In this document: one piece after another, positions 1 through 9,300 of the stretch
How positions within the stretch are numbered: the first letter of the stretch is position 1
How the letters are laid out: every line of letters begins with the position of its first letter
NCBI GenBank assembly: GCA_001822675.1
Contig: MHRY01000032.1
Location: 1-35,176, forward strand
Direction of reading: 5' to 3'
Source of the DNA: Candidatus Taylorbacteria bacterium RIFCSPLOWO2_01_FULL_45_34b
GTDB taxonomy: Bacteria > Patescibacteriota > Minisyncoccia > Phycocordibacterales > DSPV01
DNA length: 35,176 bases
Notes under the pieces: model-generated
Databases searched by the model: none
Told to the model about the DNA's origin: nothing
What the model saw: only the letters and a program-made list of their open reading frames with translations
Translations under genes and position numbers: made by a program

Positions 1-31
1 TTTCAATACAAAATCTTTCTTCATCAGAAAG

Positions 32-643
32 GTGTTTTCTTTTGTTCGCCATTTGGATTCATTGTATCCAAAGTTCGTATTTAAAGGTTCCGAGAGGGTT
101 GCCTCTGTCCAAAATCAAAACTCGTTTATTGCCGCAGTTGTCGATTGGGTAGGAGACTCAATTCAAGCGGTCAAAGGAGTTTTCGGCAGAGTGGAAACAA
201 AAGAGTTGTGTGTTGATGATGTGTGCGTAACAAGAGACCAGTTCAAGGCAGTTTTTGATAATGTAGGTTCGACAGCATCCTCCTCTCCCCAAGGTTCGAC
301 CTTGGATCCGGAGAAAGGTCGAACCTTAGAAATTACCGATTCCGTTCCTCCTGTTATTATGATTATTGGTAACAACCCAGCTTTAATAGAGCAAGACACT
401 TCCTATATTGATCTTGGCGCCACAGTTGACGATAACGTTGACCACAACCTCGGCATTCACGTTACAGGAGATCAAATTGACACCTCAATTTCTGGCTCCT
501 ACACCGTTACTTACATCGCGACTGACCAAGCGGGGAATGTCGCGACTTCAACAAGAGAAGTGATAGTTTCTAGCGGAGGGGAGGAAAGCGTTACCGTTGA
601 AGAGACACCTTCTTTTGATATTTCCACGAGTACCGAGCAATAA
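32..643 (+). CDS. Protein with a DUF5011/Ig-like (HYR-type) domain; upstream part may lie outside the window
   Basis: ORF track; PPVIMIIGNNPALIEQDTSYIDLGATVDDNVD...SGSYTVTYIATDQAGNVAT is typical of DUF5011 domains. Confidence 0.7.
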   Translation: MFSFVRHLDSLYPKFVFKGSERVASVQNQNSFIAAVVDWVGDSIQAVKGVFGRVETKELCVDDVCVTRDQFKAVFDNVGSTASSSPQGSTLDPEKGRTLEITDSVPPVIMIIGNNPALIEQDTSYIDLGATVDDNVDHNLGIHVTGDQIDTSISGSYTVTYIATDQAGNVATSTREVIVSSGGEESVTVEETPSFDISTSTEQ

Positions 644-879
644 AGAGACAGGAAGACTTTTACAAGCTCCAATAACCAAGAAACAATAACCAAACAAATT
701 CCAAACATCAATATCCAATAAACAAACAAATTCTTTTGGGTATTGGAATTTGGTTATTCCGTATTTCTTGATGTTTGTTTCTTGCCCGCCCGACTGAACG
801 ATAGTAATCGTTCGGGTGGGGTGGTTGATTATCATCCCGTTATTTGCGCGCTCTTTGGAGTTATGTTAGTCTAGCCTGT

Positions 880-1380
880 ATGGAAATTCAGTTAAAAGAA
901 GATGTCATCCTTAAGATCTACGAGGTCGGCTATCTTCTCCTGTCTCCTCTTTCGGATGAAAAACTCGCTGAAGAAGTCGCTTTTATAAAAGGTCAGATTC
1001 AATCATCCGGTGTTATTGTGACAGAAGAAGTTCCGCGCCTGCGGCCGCTCGCGTACTTTGTCATCAAAGCTTTGGCGGGTCAGAACAAAAAATACGACAA
1101 TGCTTATTTTGGTTGGATTAAATTTGAAATGGACGCTCCAGCTGTGCTTTTACTTAAAGAAGCACTCGAAAAAAGAGAAAATGTTATTCGTTTTTTGATT
1201 ATAAAAACAGTGCGAGAAAACACACTTCTTGTTCCAAAGCTGTCTTATACTCCTCGGACTGACACGGGTAAGCTTGTTCGGAAGGTTGCTGGTGTGGGAG
1301 AGCAAAAGTCGGGAGAAATCAAGACTCCTATTTCTGAAGAGGAACTTGATAAAACTATTGCCGAGCTTGTTATCGAATAA
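880..1380 (+). CDS. rpsF: 30S ribosomal protein S6
   Basis: MEIQLKEDVILKIYEVGYLLLSPLSDEKL...RPLAYFVIKALAGQNKKYDNAYFGWIKFEMD..ALEKRENVIRFLIIKT; ATG at 880 preferred to the TTG at 844; followed by ssb and rpsR. Confidence 0.92.
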   Translation: MEIQLKEDVILKIYEVGYLLLSPLSDEKLAEEVAFIKGQIQSSGVIVTEEVPRLRPLAYFVIKALAGQNKKYDNAYFGWIKFEMDAPAVLLLKEALEKRENVIRFLIIKTVRENTLLVPKLSYTPRTDTGKLVRKVAGVGEQKSGEIKTPISEEELDKTIAELVIE

Positions 1381-1388
1381 TTTTTGTT

Positions 1389-1853
1389 ATGTATCTCAAC
1401 AAAGCATTAGTTATTGGCAATCTGACGCGAGATCCGGAGCTCCGCTCACTGCCGTCGGGTATTAAAGTGGCAACATTTAGTTTGGCCACTAACCGCGTTT
1501 GGAAAGACCAAAGCGGCCAGAAGAAAGAAAACACCGATTACCACAACATCGTGGTTTTTGGACGGCAGGCCGAAACAGTCGCGCAGTATTTGAAAAAGGG
1601 GAGTTCAGCTTTAGTTGAAGGCAGAATGCAGACCAGAAGCTGGGATGATAAAACGAGCGGTCAGAAAAAATATCGCATGGAAATTGTGGCCGATCGCGTC
1701 CAGTTTGGGCCAAGGCCATTCGGTGGTGGTACCTCATCGAGCGGAGCTTCTACCTCGGCACCTTCCGAAAAAACTCCTGATTCAAATATAGGTGAGGCCG
1801 ATTCAATCGAATATCCAGAAGAAGAAATTAAAGCTGATGATATTCCATTCTAA
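1389..1853 (+). CDS. ssb: Single-stranded DNA-binding protein
   Basis: MYLNKALVIGNLTRDPELRSLPSGIKVATFSLATNRVW...acidic C-terminus DDIPF. Confidence 0.96.
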   Translation: MYLNKALVIGNLTRDPELRSLPSGIKVATFSLATNRVWKDQSGQKKENTDYHNIVVFGRQAETVAQYLKKGSSALVEGRMQTRSWDDKTSGQKKYRMEIVADRVQFGPRPFGGGTSSSGASTSAPSEKTPDSNIGEADSIEYPEEEIKADDIPF

Positions 1854-1882
1854 TATCATTTTACTAAAATCTCATTATTTTT

Positions 1883-2086
1883 ATGACGGAGAAAAGTTAC
1901 GAATTACAAAATACAGTCAAATACATTGACTACAAGGATGTGGAACTTCTAAAAAAGTTTTTGAATCCCCATGGCCGGATGCTGTCTCGCAAAAAAACCG
2001 GTGTCTCTGCCAAACACCAGCGAAAAATCGCCACCGCGGTCAAACGCGCGCGTTTCATGGCTCTTTTGCCATACGTGGCGAGATAA
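1883..2086 (+). CDS. rpsR: 30S ribosomal protein S18
   Basis: [52 protein letters not shown]. Confidence 0.95.
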   Translation: MTEKSYELQNTVKYIDYKDVELLKKFLNPHGRMLSRKKTGVSAKHQRKIATAVKRARFMALLPYVAR

Positions 2087-2159
2087 GTGTAAGTTGAAAG
2101 ATTCAGGTTGTAAGTAAGAGAAAACCGGACTTGAGGTCTCGGTTTTTGTCAGCATGCAT

Positions 2160-2444
2160 CTATGGATGCTCGGGTGGTTTATAAGGACAGGCGGGCACCT
2201 TTTCAACTATTAAATGTTTGCATTTCCAGTTAAGACATTGGTAGGAGTTTTCTACGACCAAATCTAGCCTGCCGTCGGCTCTCTCGTAAACATCTACATA
2301 TTTTTTTGTTTTCATTACAAGTTTTCTCCCACATTTCTTACAGGAATTTTGGTCAATGTAGTCAGACCAAAACCAAGAAATTACACCACTTATGAAAACG
2401 CAAAACATACTAAAGAGATATAAGTAAGGCAAAAAAGCTTTCAT
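2160..2444 (-). CDS. Small membrane protein with zinc-ribbon-like CxxC/CxxxxC motifs
   Basis: 94 aa ORF; N-terminal hydrophobic segment, NSCKKCGRK and CLNWKCKH motifs. Confidence 0.55.
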   Translation of the reverse strand: MKAFLPYLYLFSMFCVFISGVISWFWSDYIDQNSCKKCGRKLVMKTKKYVDVYERADGRLDLVVENSYQCLNWKCKHLIVEKVPACPYKPPEHP

Positions 2445-2576
2445 CCGCGTTCCTTTCGAGCGTTCTTCTAAAGTTAGTATACACTAAAATATAAAATAAA
2501 ACTCCAGGTCTAAAAAATTCATGGTTGGTTGAACGAACCTTGAATTTTTTTGCCACTCGACTTTCAACTCCAACTT

Positions 2577-2618
2577 CAAAATAGCAAATAGCTGCGATCG
2601 CAGCTATTTGCTATTTTG
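2577..2618. terminator. Perfect 42-bp palindrome, candidate bidirectional terminator
   Basis: caaaatagcaaatagctgcgatcgcagctatttgctattttg is its own reverse complement; lies between genes. Confidence 0.6.
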
Positions 2619-2754
2619 TGGTTTTCTTTGTGACTGTGAGTAAAATCAAAAATCCAGAGACCACTCCAAACTTGAGTTTTTTTTTGGGGGGGGGATTTCT
2701 TGCTTAAATCTTTAATCTTTTCCGCCTGAGGCGGATCCGTCCTTTGGCGGACAA

Positions 2755-3324
2755 CTAGTTTACCCTCTCCACATAGTCCCCAGTTTCTGTGTTGATTCTG
2801 ACTATCTCACCTTCATTTATGAACAGGGGAGCGTTCACGGTCGCGCCGTTTTCGAGCGTAACGATTTTTGAGCCACCTTTTGCGGTGTCTCCTTTAACTG
2901 CCGGTGGGGCTTCAGTTACTTTTAGTTCAACTTTAATTGGAAGTTTCAATCCGACGAGACGGCCATTAAAGGTTAAGATGTCGACGACGGTGTTACCTTT
3001 CAGGTACTTGCCACGATCACCGACCAAATCTTCTTTCATGGAGAAACGTTTTGATGGGTCATTCTTTTCACAGAACCAGTACTCGCCTTTATTGTGGTAG
3101 AGAAATTTTATCTCACGGCTCTCAATTTCCGCTTCGTCTACTTTATCGGAAACCCCGAAAGAATGTTCGACGACGCTTCCGGTAATAAGATTCCGTAGTT
3201 TGGTGGCGTTGACTGGTTTCCGCTGTTGTTTGCGGAACACGTGGGAGGTTAGAACTTCGTACGGTTCGCCATCTAAAACAATATAGCGGCGTTCTTTTAC
3301 TTCATTGTATTCAAGCATTGCCAT
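2755..3324 (-). CDS. efp: Elongation factor P
   Basis: MAMLEYNEVKERRYIVLDGEPYEVLTSHVFRKQQRKPVNATKLRNLITGSVVEHSF...C-terminal TGDYVERVN. Confidence 0.92.
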   Translation of the reverse strand: MAMLEYNEVKERRYIVLDGEPYEVLTSHVFRKQQRKPVNATKLRNLITGSVVEHSFGVSDKVDEAEIESREIKFLYHNKGEYWFCEKNDPSKRFSMKEDLVGDRGKYLKGNTVVDILTFNGRLVGLKLPIKVELKVTEAPPAVKGDTAKGGSKIVTLENGATVNAPLFINEGEIVRINTETGDYVERVN

Positions 3325-3502
3325 AGTAATGGAATTACCCTGTCCGGATAACCAAATCGTTTATTAGGTGGGGAATTGTGAATAATTAATTATGATAATA
3401 GACAGCGGTTATAGTAGCCTATCTTTTTCCCAAAGGCAAATTAAAGTTTATAGGTTTAGTTTTAATTACTATTTTTATCAAAATATTAAGCACACAAGAG
3501 TC

Positions 3503-3542
3503 TTGTAACACAACTCAAGCGTACGCTTGAGTTGTGTTACAA
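3503..3542. terminator. Perfect 40-bp palindrome in the efp-recA intergenic region
   Basis: ttgtaacacaactcaagcgtacgcttgagttgtgttacaa is self-complementary. Confidence 0.5.
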
Positions 3543-3632
3543 AGGTGTTTGTACCTGATATAAAATTTTGTACCCCATATAAAATAGCGTTATGAAATAT
3601 ATTACAAAGTCAACACGACGGGGTCACTGGCG

Positions 3633-4721
3633 CTAATTATCTTTTCCCGCTTCGGTTGCACCCGCACTGGCAAAAACACCTTCCTTTAGATGCTTGCGGA
3701 TTTCTTTGAGAATTTCATCAGCGATTTTTTTGTTTTCCTTGAGGAATTGCCTCGTGGCATCATAACCGCGGCCGAGTTTCACATTTTCGGTTTTTTTATC
3801 TTTGTCGGCAGGCAGGTATTCGTAGGAAGTGCCGGATTTTTTAACGATGCCCATTTTCTCGCCAAGGGCGATAATCTCACCTTCACGGGAGATGCCTTCG
3901 TTATACATTAGGTCGAATTCCGTTTGTTTGAATGGCGCGGCGACTTTATTTTTGACTACCTTGACGCGGACGCGGCCACCCATGACTTCATCGCCTTTTT
4001 TAATTTGAGCGATGCGGCGAATGTCGAGGCGCACCGAGGTGTAAAATTTAAGAGCCTTACCGCCCGGAGTTGTTTCCGGATTGCCAAACATGACCCCGAT
4101 CTGCATTCTGATTTGGTTGATAAAAATGACGATTGTTTTTGATCGCGCCACAATCGCCGTTAATTTTCGGAGCGCTTGGGACATGAGCCTTGCTTGCTTG
4201 CCGACATGTTGAGCGCCCATATCACCCTCTATCTCGTCTTTCGGAGTGAGTGCCGCGACAGAGTCAATGACAATAACATCAATCTTGCCGCTTCGGACTA
4301 GCGACTCAACAATTTCAAGAGCTTGCTCACCAGTGTCTGGCTGGGAAATCAAGAGCTCGTCAATTTTGACGCCGATTTTTTTTGAATATTCCGGGTCCAT
4401 GGCATGCTCGGCATCAATGAACGCGCAGATGCCGCCCTTTTTTTGCGCTTCGGCGACGACATGAAGGCTCAAAGTTGTTTTTCCGGAAGATTCAGGACCA
4501 AAAATTTCAATAATTCGTCCACGAGGAAGTCCGCCAACGCCAAGCGCGGCGTCGAGGCCGATTGAGCCGGTTGAAATGGCGTTTACGTCAACATGCGGTT
4601 TGTCCCCCAATTTCATGATGGAATCTTCGCCGAACTTTGTCTTGATCGCGTTTAACGTGTCCTCGATGTTTGCGCCGATCACTTTCGCTTCCTTTTCTTT
4701 TTTTGGTTTGCCGAAGGCCAT
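3633..4721 (-). CDS. recA: Recombinase RecA
   Basis: [49 protein letters not shown]... Confidence 0.98.
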   Translation of the reverse strand: MAFGKPKKEKEAKVIGANIEDTLNAIKTKFGEDSIMKLGDKPHVDVNAISTGSIGLDAALGVGGLPRGRIIEIFGPESSGKTTLSLHVVAEAQKKGGICAFIDAEHAMDPEYSKKIGVKIDELLISQPDTGEQALEIVESLVRSGKIDVIVIDSVAALTPKDEIEGDMGAQHVGKQARLMSQALRKLTAIVARSKTIVIFINQIRMQIGVMFGNPETTPGGKALKFYTSVRLDIRRIAQIKKGDEVMGGRVRVKVVKNKVAAPFKQTEFDLMYNEGISREGEIIALGEKMGIVKKSGTSYEYLPADKDKKTENVKLGRGYDATRQFLKENKKIADEILKEIRKHLKEGVFASAGATEAGKDN

Positions 4722-4751
4722 ATGAATAGTTTATAGCTTTTATGTGTTAGC

Positions 4752-5018
4752 TTAAAGATTAGTAATAATTTTCTTTTGATTTTTAAATTTGCCGTAAAGG
4801 TAGCTAATTACACATCCAAGCACTGTTGCTGGTATCAAATAAACGATCGCAACGATATAATCACTTGAAATAAAATTTTCCCACGGAGTCGGACAATGAG
4901 TTCCCATACTGCAAATGACACCGAATAATCTGTCAAAATTAAGCCATACGAAAAGGAGCCAGCAGACAAATCCTATTACCCCTCCTCTCACCCAATACGG
5001 CCACAATTTCCAGTTCAT
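4752..5018 (-). CDS. Small membrane protein, unknown function
   Basis: 88 aa with two hydrophobic segments; same strand as neighbours. Confidence 0.55.
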   Translation of the reverse strand: MNWKLWPYWVRGGVIGFVCWLLFVWLNFDRLFGVICSMGTHCPTPWENFISSDYIVAIVYLIPATVLGCVISYLYGKFKNQKKIITNL

Positions 5019-5024
5019 ATATAG

Positions 5025-5396
5025 TTACTTAATACCCGCGTGATGCTCCAACTTGGTAACACGCGAATTGAGATCGCGGATCTCTTTTTGCATGACTGAA
5101 GACACCTGTACCAAAGGACCGAGCGTTTTCTCTATTGCATCCAGACGTTGATCAACGGTTTGTAGCTTGCTGTCCATATTGAAAAGCGTAAGAGCAGTTT
5201 TTTGAGCGAATTCTGTCATATCATCCTTGAATTCAGTAAACTCATCCTTGAACTCGGTAAATTTTGTCTCTGCGACGGTCGTATCGAAACCGTGCGCGGT
5301 AATCACCCCCAGCTTTTCGAGGTCATTTTTAGTTGCCAACTGCTCGATGGACTTTGAGATTGAGGCGAGTGTCACTTTTTTTGAGACTTTTTTCAT
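5025..5396 (-). CDS. Coiled-coil protein, unknown function
   Basis: 123 aa with heptad-like repeats (ETKFTEFKDEFTEFKDDMTEF). Confidence 0.65.
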   Translation of the reverse strand: MKKVSKKVTLASISKSIEQLATKNDLEKLGVITAHGFDTTVAETKFTEFKDEFTEFKDDMTEFAQKTALTLFNMDSKLQTVDQRLDAIEKTLGPLVQVSSVMQKEIRDLNSRVTKLEHHAGIK

Positions 5397-5406
5397 GGAA
5401 ACTTAA

Positions 5407-5790
5407 TTATAGCATATTTAGGGTGGTTGTTGCCGTAGGGTTTGGCTTCCGATATATAAGCTCGAGACTCTTTTTTGTTTCCCTGCCAAAGCGGTCTTTT
5501 GCCCTAAGCGTAAGTATATTATAGCCTTCCGCGAGCAGTAATTTGTCGAGAAGGACGCCGTTTTCGTCTACAAAGGTCTGGCGATCATTTAGGTAAATAA
5601 ACGCGACATTTTTAGCTGTTGCTTGGATTGTTACGAGGGGATCGTCAAAAACCGCGCCATTTTTCGGAGAGATAATAATGAGTTCTGGCCCGAGAATTAA
5701 ATTTCTGGATTGGTAGAGAGCATAGAGAACGAGTATTACCACAAAAATAACTCCGAGGACAAAGGTGATGTAAAAGCGGCCCCGCTGCAT
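5407..5790 (-). CDS. Membrane-anchored Ig-like domain protein
   Basis: N-terminal TM helix; LIIISPKNGAVFDDPLVTIQATAKNVAFIYLNDRQTFVDENGVLLDKLLLAEGYNILTLRAKDRFGRE. Confidence 0.65.
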   Translation of the reverse strand: MQRGRFYITFVLGVIFVVILVLYALYQSRNLILGPELIIISPKNGAVFDDPLVTIQATAKNVAFIYLNDRQTFVDENGVLLDKLLLAEGYNILTLRAKDRFGRETKKSLELIYRKPNPTATTTLNML

Positions 5791-5796
5791 GATTTT

Positions 5797-8013
5797 TTAC
5801 ATAACTCCTTCTCCCTCCGGTGGCGGAGTTTCCGGGGTGGGGTTTGCCCCAAAAACTTCGCGCGGTTTCGCTCCCTCACCCTTGCCGATTAACCCTTTTT
5901 TCTCAAGAAGGTCAATCAATCTTGCCGCTCTAGCATATCCGATCCGAAGACGCCGTTGAAGATAGGAAGTTGACGCTTTGCCCGCTTTCAGAATCTCTTC
6001 TTTAGCTTCTTCGTAGAGATCATCGTCGTCACCTGGATCTTCGTCAAAAGACGATTCGAAAATAGAATTTTTCTCCGGAGTGTCTCCCAGGGTGATTTCA
6101 CTCGGTAGTTCATCTCTATACGCATCGTGCAGAAATTTCACCACTTTCTTAACTTCCGTTTCTGAAATAAAAGCGGATTGGATTCGGCTCGGCTGGGACA
6201 TTTCTCCAGAAAGATAGAGCATGTCGCCCGCGCCGAGCAGTTTTTCGGCGCCGCTGCCATCCAAAATAGTTCGTGAGTCTATTTGCGACGCTACCTGAAG
6301 GGCAAGACGGGCAGGAATGTTAGCCTTGATAAGGCCGGTGATGACGTTCACGCTCGGCCGCTGGGTTGAGAGGATGAGATGGATACCAACCGCTCGGCTC
6401 ATCTGCGCGAGACGGACGATTGCCGCTTCCAGTTCTCGCGGGTAAGTGGCCATAATGTCCGCCAACTCATCAATAATAATGACAATGTACGGCATTGTTT
6501 CAGGGAGTTTGCTTGCTTCTTCCCGCATCATTTTTCCTTCGAACCGTTTTCGCGCGGGCGTAGCGATATTTTTGTGGTATGACTCGATGTCACGTACGGA
6601 TTCACTCTCGAGAATGTCATAGCGCCGGTCCATTTCTTTAGCGGCCCATTTGAGAGCCATGATGACTTTCTTAGCGTCGGTGATAACAGGGGTAAGGAGA
6701 TGGGGGATTTTGTTGTAGAGGGTCAATTCAACGCGCTTCGGATCGATCATGATGAAGCGAAGATCTTCTGGGGAGTTTCGATAGAGAAGGGAAGTTATGA
6801 TGGCATGAATAGTTACCGATTTTCCGGAGCCCGTTGCTCCCGCGATAAGCAGGTGGGGCATTTTTGCTAAATTGCCGAAATATGATTTTCCCGAAACTCC
6901 TTTTCCAAGCGATACAAGTAAGGATTTTTCAGAGTTCTGGAATTCGTCAGAAGAGAGGAGAGTTGCTAATCCAACTGTGGTTTTAATACTGTTTGGAATT
7001 TCAATGCCAACGAGTGACTTTCCCGGTATCGGCGCTTCGATGCGAATTGGGTGGGCGGCCAAAGCTAGAGCTAAATCATTCTGAAGTCCGACAATTCGCG
7101 AAAGTTTCACCCCTTCAGCGGGCTTTAGTGCGTAACGAGTTACTGATGGTCCGATTGAAACTTCATCCATTTCGACTTCAATGCCGAAGTTTTGGAGCGT
7201 CCTTTTTATAATGTTAAGGTTGGCTTTGATATCGCCAACTCCCGGTTTGCCACGGTCTCCTTCAAGAATTGAGAGCGGAATTGGAACAAAAGGCAAAAGA
7301 CTTGCTGATTTTCTGGTTAGAAACGCGAAATTCCCCTCATCGGCTCCAGCTTGTTTAAGAGACGACATACCTTTTATTTTCGGCGGAATTTCTTCCGACT
7401 CTTCTTTAGGAGTTTCCGCTCCTGCATCTTCTTCAGAGCCGCCTTCTTCTATGAGAGAGGAATCTTTCTCGTCTATGAGTGTCGTTTCTACTACACCCGC
7501 CTCTTTTTTACCAGAAATTAATTTTTGCCAAAGAATTTTGAAAGGACGGAGGGTAAGAGGACTATCCAATATGACCAAAAGTGAGATCACAATGGTTGCG
7601 AAAAGGAATATAAGCGAAGCTTCTTTGTCAAAAAGTCGGACGAGAGGAAAAGAGATCCATTTACCAACAACACCCCCTCTTTCGTCGGAGAGCATATTGA
7701 TAACACCTAAACTGGAAAGGAAAAAGGCGATTGCACCAATTGCTCGAGCGATGGAAAATTTCTTCCCCAAAGATTTAAAAGATGAGATGCCAAGAATCGC
7801 GAAAAGAAAGGGAAGGACGAAGTATCCAATTCCCATAAAATACTTCAAAACGGTATAAACCCTATCACCAACGACCCCCGCTTTTCCCAACGAGGAAAGA
7901 ATAAAAAAGAATGTGAGTACAAAAAAAACGATTCCTAAAATACCCTGAAGAGTTTCTTCTTTGAGGTAGCGTGACAATGTTTTTTCTTTTGTTTTTTTAA
8001 AACGTTTGGCCAT
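5797..8013 (-). CDS. ftsK: DNA translocase FtsK/SpoIIIE
   Basis: Four TM segments, Walker A GATGSGKSV, C-terminal gamma winged helix STSYLQRRLRIGYARAARLIDLLEKKGLIG. Confidence 0.96.
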   Translation of the reverse strand: MAKRFKKTKEKTLSRYLKEETLQGILGIVFFVLTFFFILSSLGKAGVVGDRVYTVLKYFMGIGYFVLPFLFAILGISSFKSLGKKFSIARAIGAIAFFLSSLGVINMLSDERGGVVGKWISFPLVRLFDKEASLIFLFATIVISLLVILDSPLTLRPFKILWQKLISGKKEAGVVETTLIDEKDSSLIEEGGSEEDAGAETPKEESEEIPPKIKGMSSLKQAGADEGNFAFLTRKSASLLPFVPIPLSILEGDRGKPGVGDIKANLNIIKRTLQNFGIEVEMDEVSIGPSVTRYALKPAEGVKLSRIVGLQNDLALALAAHPIRIEAPIPGKSLVGIEIPNSIKTTVGLATLLSSDEFQNSEKSLLVSLGKGVSGKSYFGNLAKMPHLLIAGATGSGKSVTIHAIITSLLYRNSPEDLRFIMIDPKRVELTLYNKIPHLLTPVITDAKKVIMALKWAAKEMDRRYDILESESVRDIESYHKNIATPARKRFEGKMMREEASKLPETMPYIVIIIDELADIMATYPRELEAAIVRLAQMSRAVGIHLILSTQRPSVNVITGLIKANIPARLALQVASQIDSRTILDGSGAEKLLGAGDMLYLSGEMSQPSRIQSAFISETEVKKVVKFLHDAYRDELPSEITLGDTPEKNSIFESSFDEDPGDDDDLYEEAKEEILKAGKASTSYLQRRLRIGYARAARLIDLLEKKGLIGKGEGAKPREVFGANPTPETPPPEGEGVM

Positions 8014-8128
8014 TCTTTCCTTGCTTCACAAAACAAAGCATCACAGCAGTAAAAGCTTCGCTGAGACGTCTTCTTCGCTAACTGTCAAATGATAACAGAG
8101 ATATCCACAAATTAAAAACAGAGATTTA

Positions 8129-8291
8129 GAGCATGTTCCAAAACCACAACCCTCCCTGCGAAAGCCGTGTTCTCCTTACGAAGCCTAGTCTCGACCTCAC
8201 TGTAGCGAGGCTACACTTCGGTCTTCGACTCGGCTTCCGACCAACGAACCCGACTTTCTCGGCTCGGGAACTCTGGTTTTGGAACATACTC
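8129..8291. repeat. Long inverted-repeat element downstream of ftsK
   Basis: Arms agagcatgttccaaaacca / tggttttggaacatactct with one mismatch, GC-rich interior. Confidence 0.6.
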
Positions 8292-8410
8292 TAGTGAGTA
8301 TGCAGGACTTTTTAAAGATAAGGATAGGTCTATTCCAAAGTTCTTGTACGTGTTTCCCAGTAAGAACGAGAGATTGCTACTTCGAGTGAGGAGGACTATA
8401 ATACTCTCTA

Positions 8411-9300
8411 TAAAGGACAATTTAAATAAACTATTCCTTTAATCTTTATACATAAAGGACAGTATAAAACTATAAAAATAAGTAAATGGTAGGAAAAGAG
8501 ACAAAAGACATTATGTCCTTTAGAAAAGGACAAGTCGGAGAGATGCTCGCCCTGGGTAATTTTTTTGAAGAAGACCCTACTTTAATATATAGTTTTAGGA
8601 AATGTGAAAAAATTTCATCAGCAATATATTTAGTTACAAATTTATTACCAGAGAATGATCCCATACGTCAGTCCTTAAGAGATTTGTCTCTTAAGATTAT
8701 ATCTGTATTTTTGGATATTAAAAAAAATACCCCACGGGAGTTTCTTGTTGGGCATTTCGTGTCTCTTATCGTCGAAATTCGTTCACTTCTAACGATTGCT
8801 TACACAGGGGGGCTTTTTTCAGAGATGAACTTTTCTATTTTGAGAAGAGAGTTAACTACTATTGCCCAAATATTTGAAAAGGTCGCCCTATCGGGAGGGA
8901 ATGGATCAAAGAGATATGAGCTGACCCCAGAAAATCTAGCTGTACCCATGGAGACCGCTCCTGCAAGAAAAAAAGAAATTCGAAAAGAGGAAGATGCCCA
9001 TAAAGGACATGTTGCAAAGGACAATGAGGCAGATAAAGATAAGGACAGACACACCGGTAATATAAAGGACAGTCGGAAGAACATCATACTGAACTTGCTA
9101 AAAAGCGGCAGTAAGCTCACAGTGAAGGATTTCTCCAAAATCATTACTGGTTGCAGTGAAAAGACAATTCAACGGGAGTTACTTTCCTTGGTTTCTCTTA
9201 ATGTCCTTAAGAAAGATGGAGAAAAACGCTGGAGTCGTTATTTTCTAATATTAGAAAATCAGGCTTAATTAAGGTTAACGAAACATTGGTAATGTCCTTT
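8411..9300. promoter_or_regulatory. Cluster of AAGGACA / TGTCCTT motifs (candidate operators)
   Basis: Copies at about 8412, 8453, 8514-8532 (inverted pair tgtccttt-aga-aaaggaca), 9001, 9016, 9039, 9063, 9202 (reverse), 9292 (reverse). Confidence 0.6.
8486..9268 (+). CDS. Putative transcriptional regulator: helical N-terminal domain, charged linker, C-terminal HTH
   Basis: C-terminal NIILNLLKSGSKLTVKDFSKIITGCSEKTIQRELLSLVSLNVLKKDGEKRWSRYF resembles a DeoR-type winged helix. Confidence 0.75.
   Translation: MVGKETKDIMSFRKGQVGEMLALGNFFEEDPTLIYSFRKCEKISSAIYLVTNLLPENDPIRQSLRDLSLKIISVFLDIKKNTPREFLVGHFVSLIVEIRSLLTIAYTGGLFSEMNFSILRRELTTIAQIFEKVALSGGNGSKRYELTPENLAVPMETAPARKKEIRKEEDAHKGHVAKDNEADKDKDRHTGNIKDSRKNIILNLLKSGSKLTVKDFSKIITGCSEKTIQRELLSLVSLNVLKKDGEKRWSRYFLILENQA

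Noticed and set aside
7181-7858. 225-aa plus-strand ORF antisense to ftsK
   Set aside because: Low-complexity Ser/Pro/Arg translation shadow of a confident FtsK coding sequence
8211-8420. 69-aa minus-strand ORF
   Set aside because: Lies over the inverted repeat and the upstream region of the HTH gene; looks noncoding
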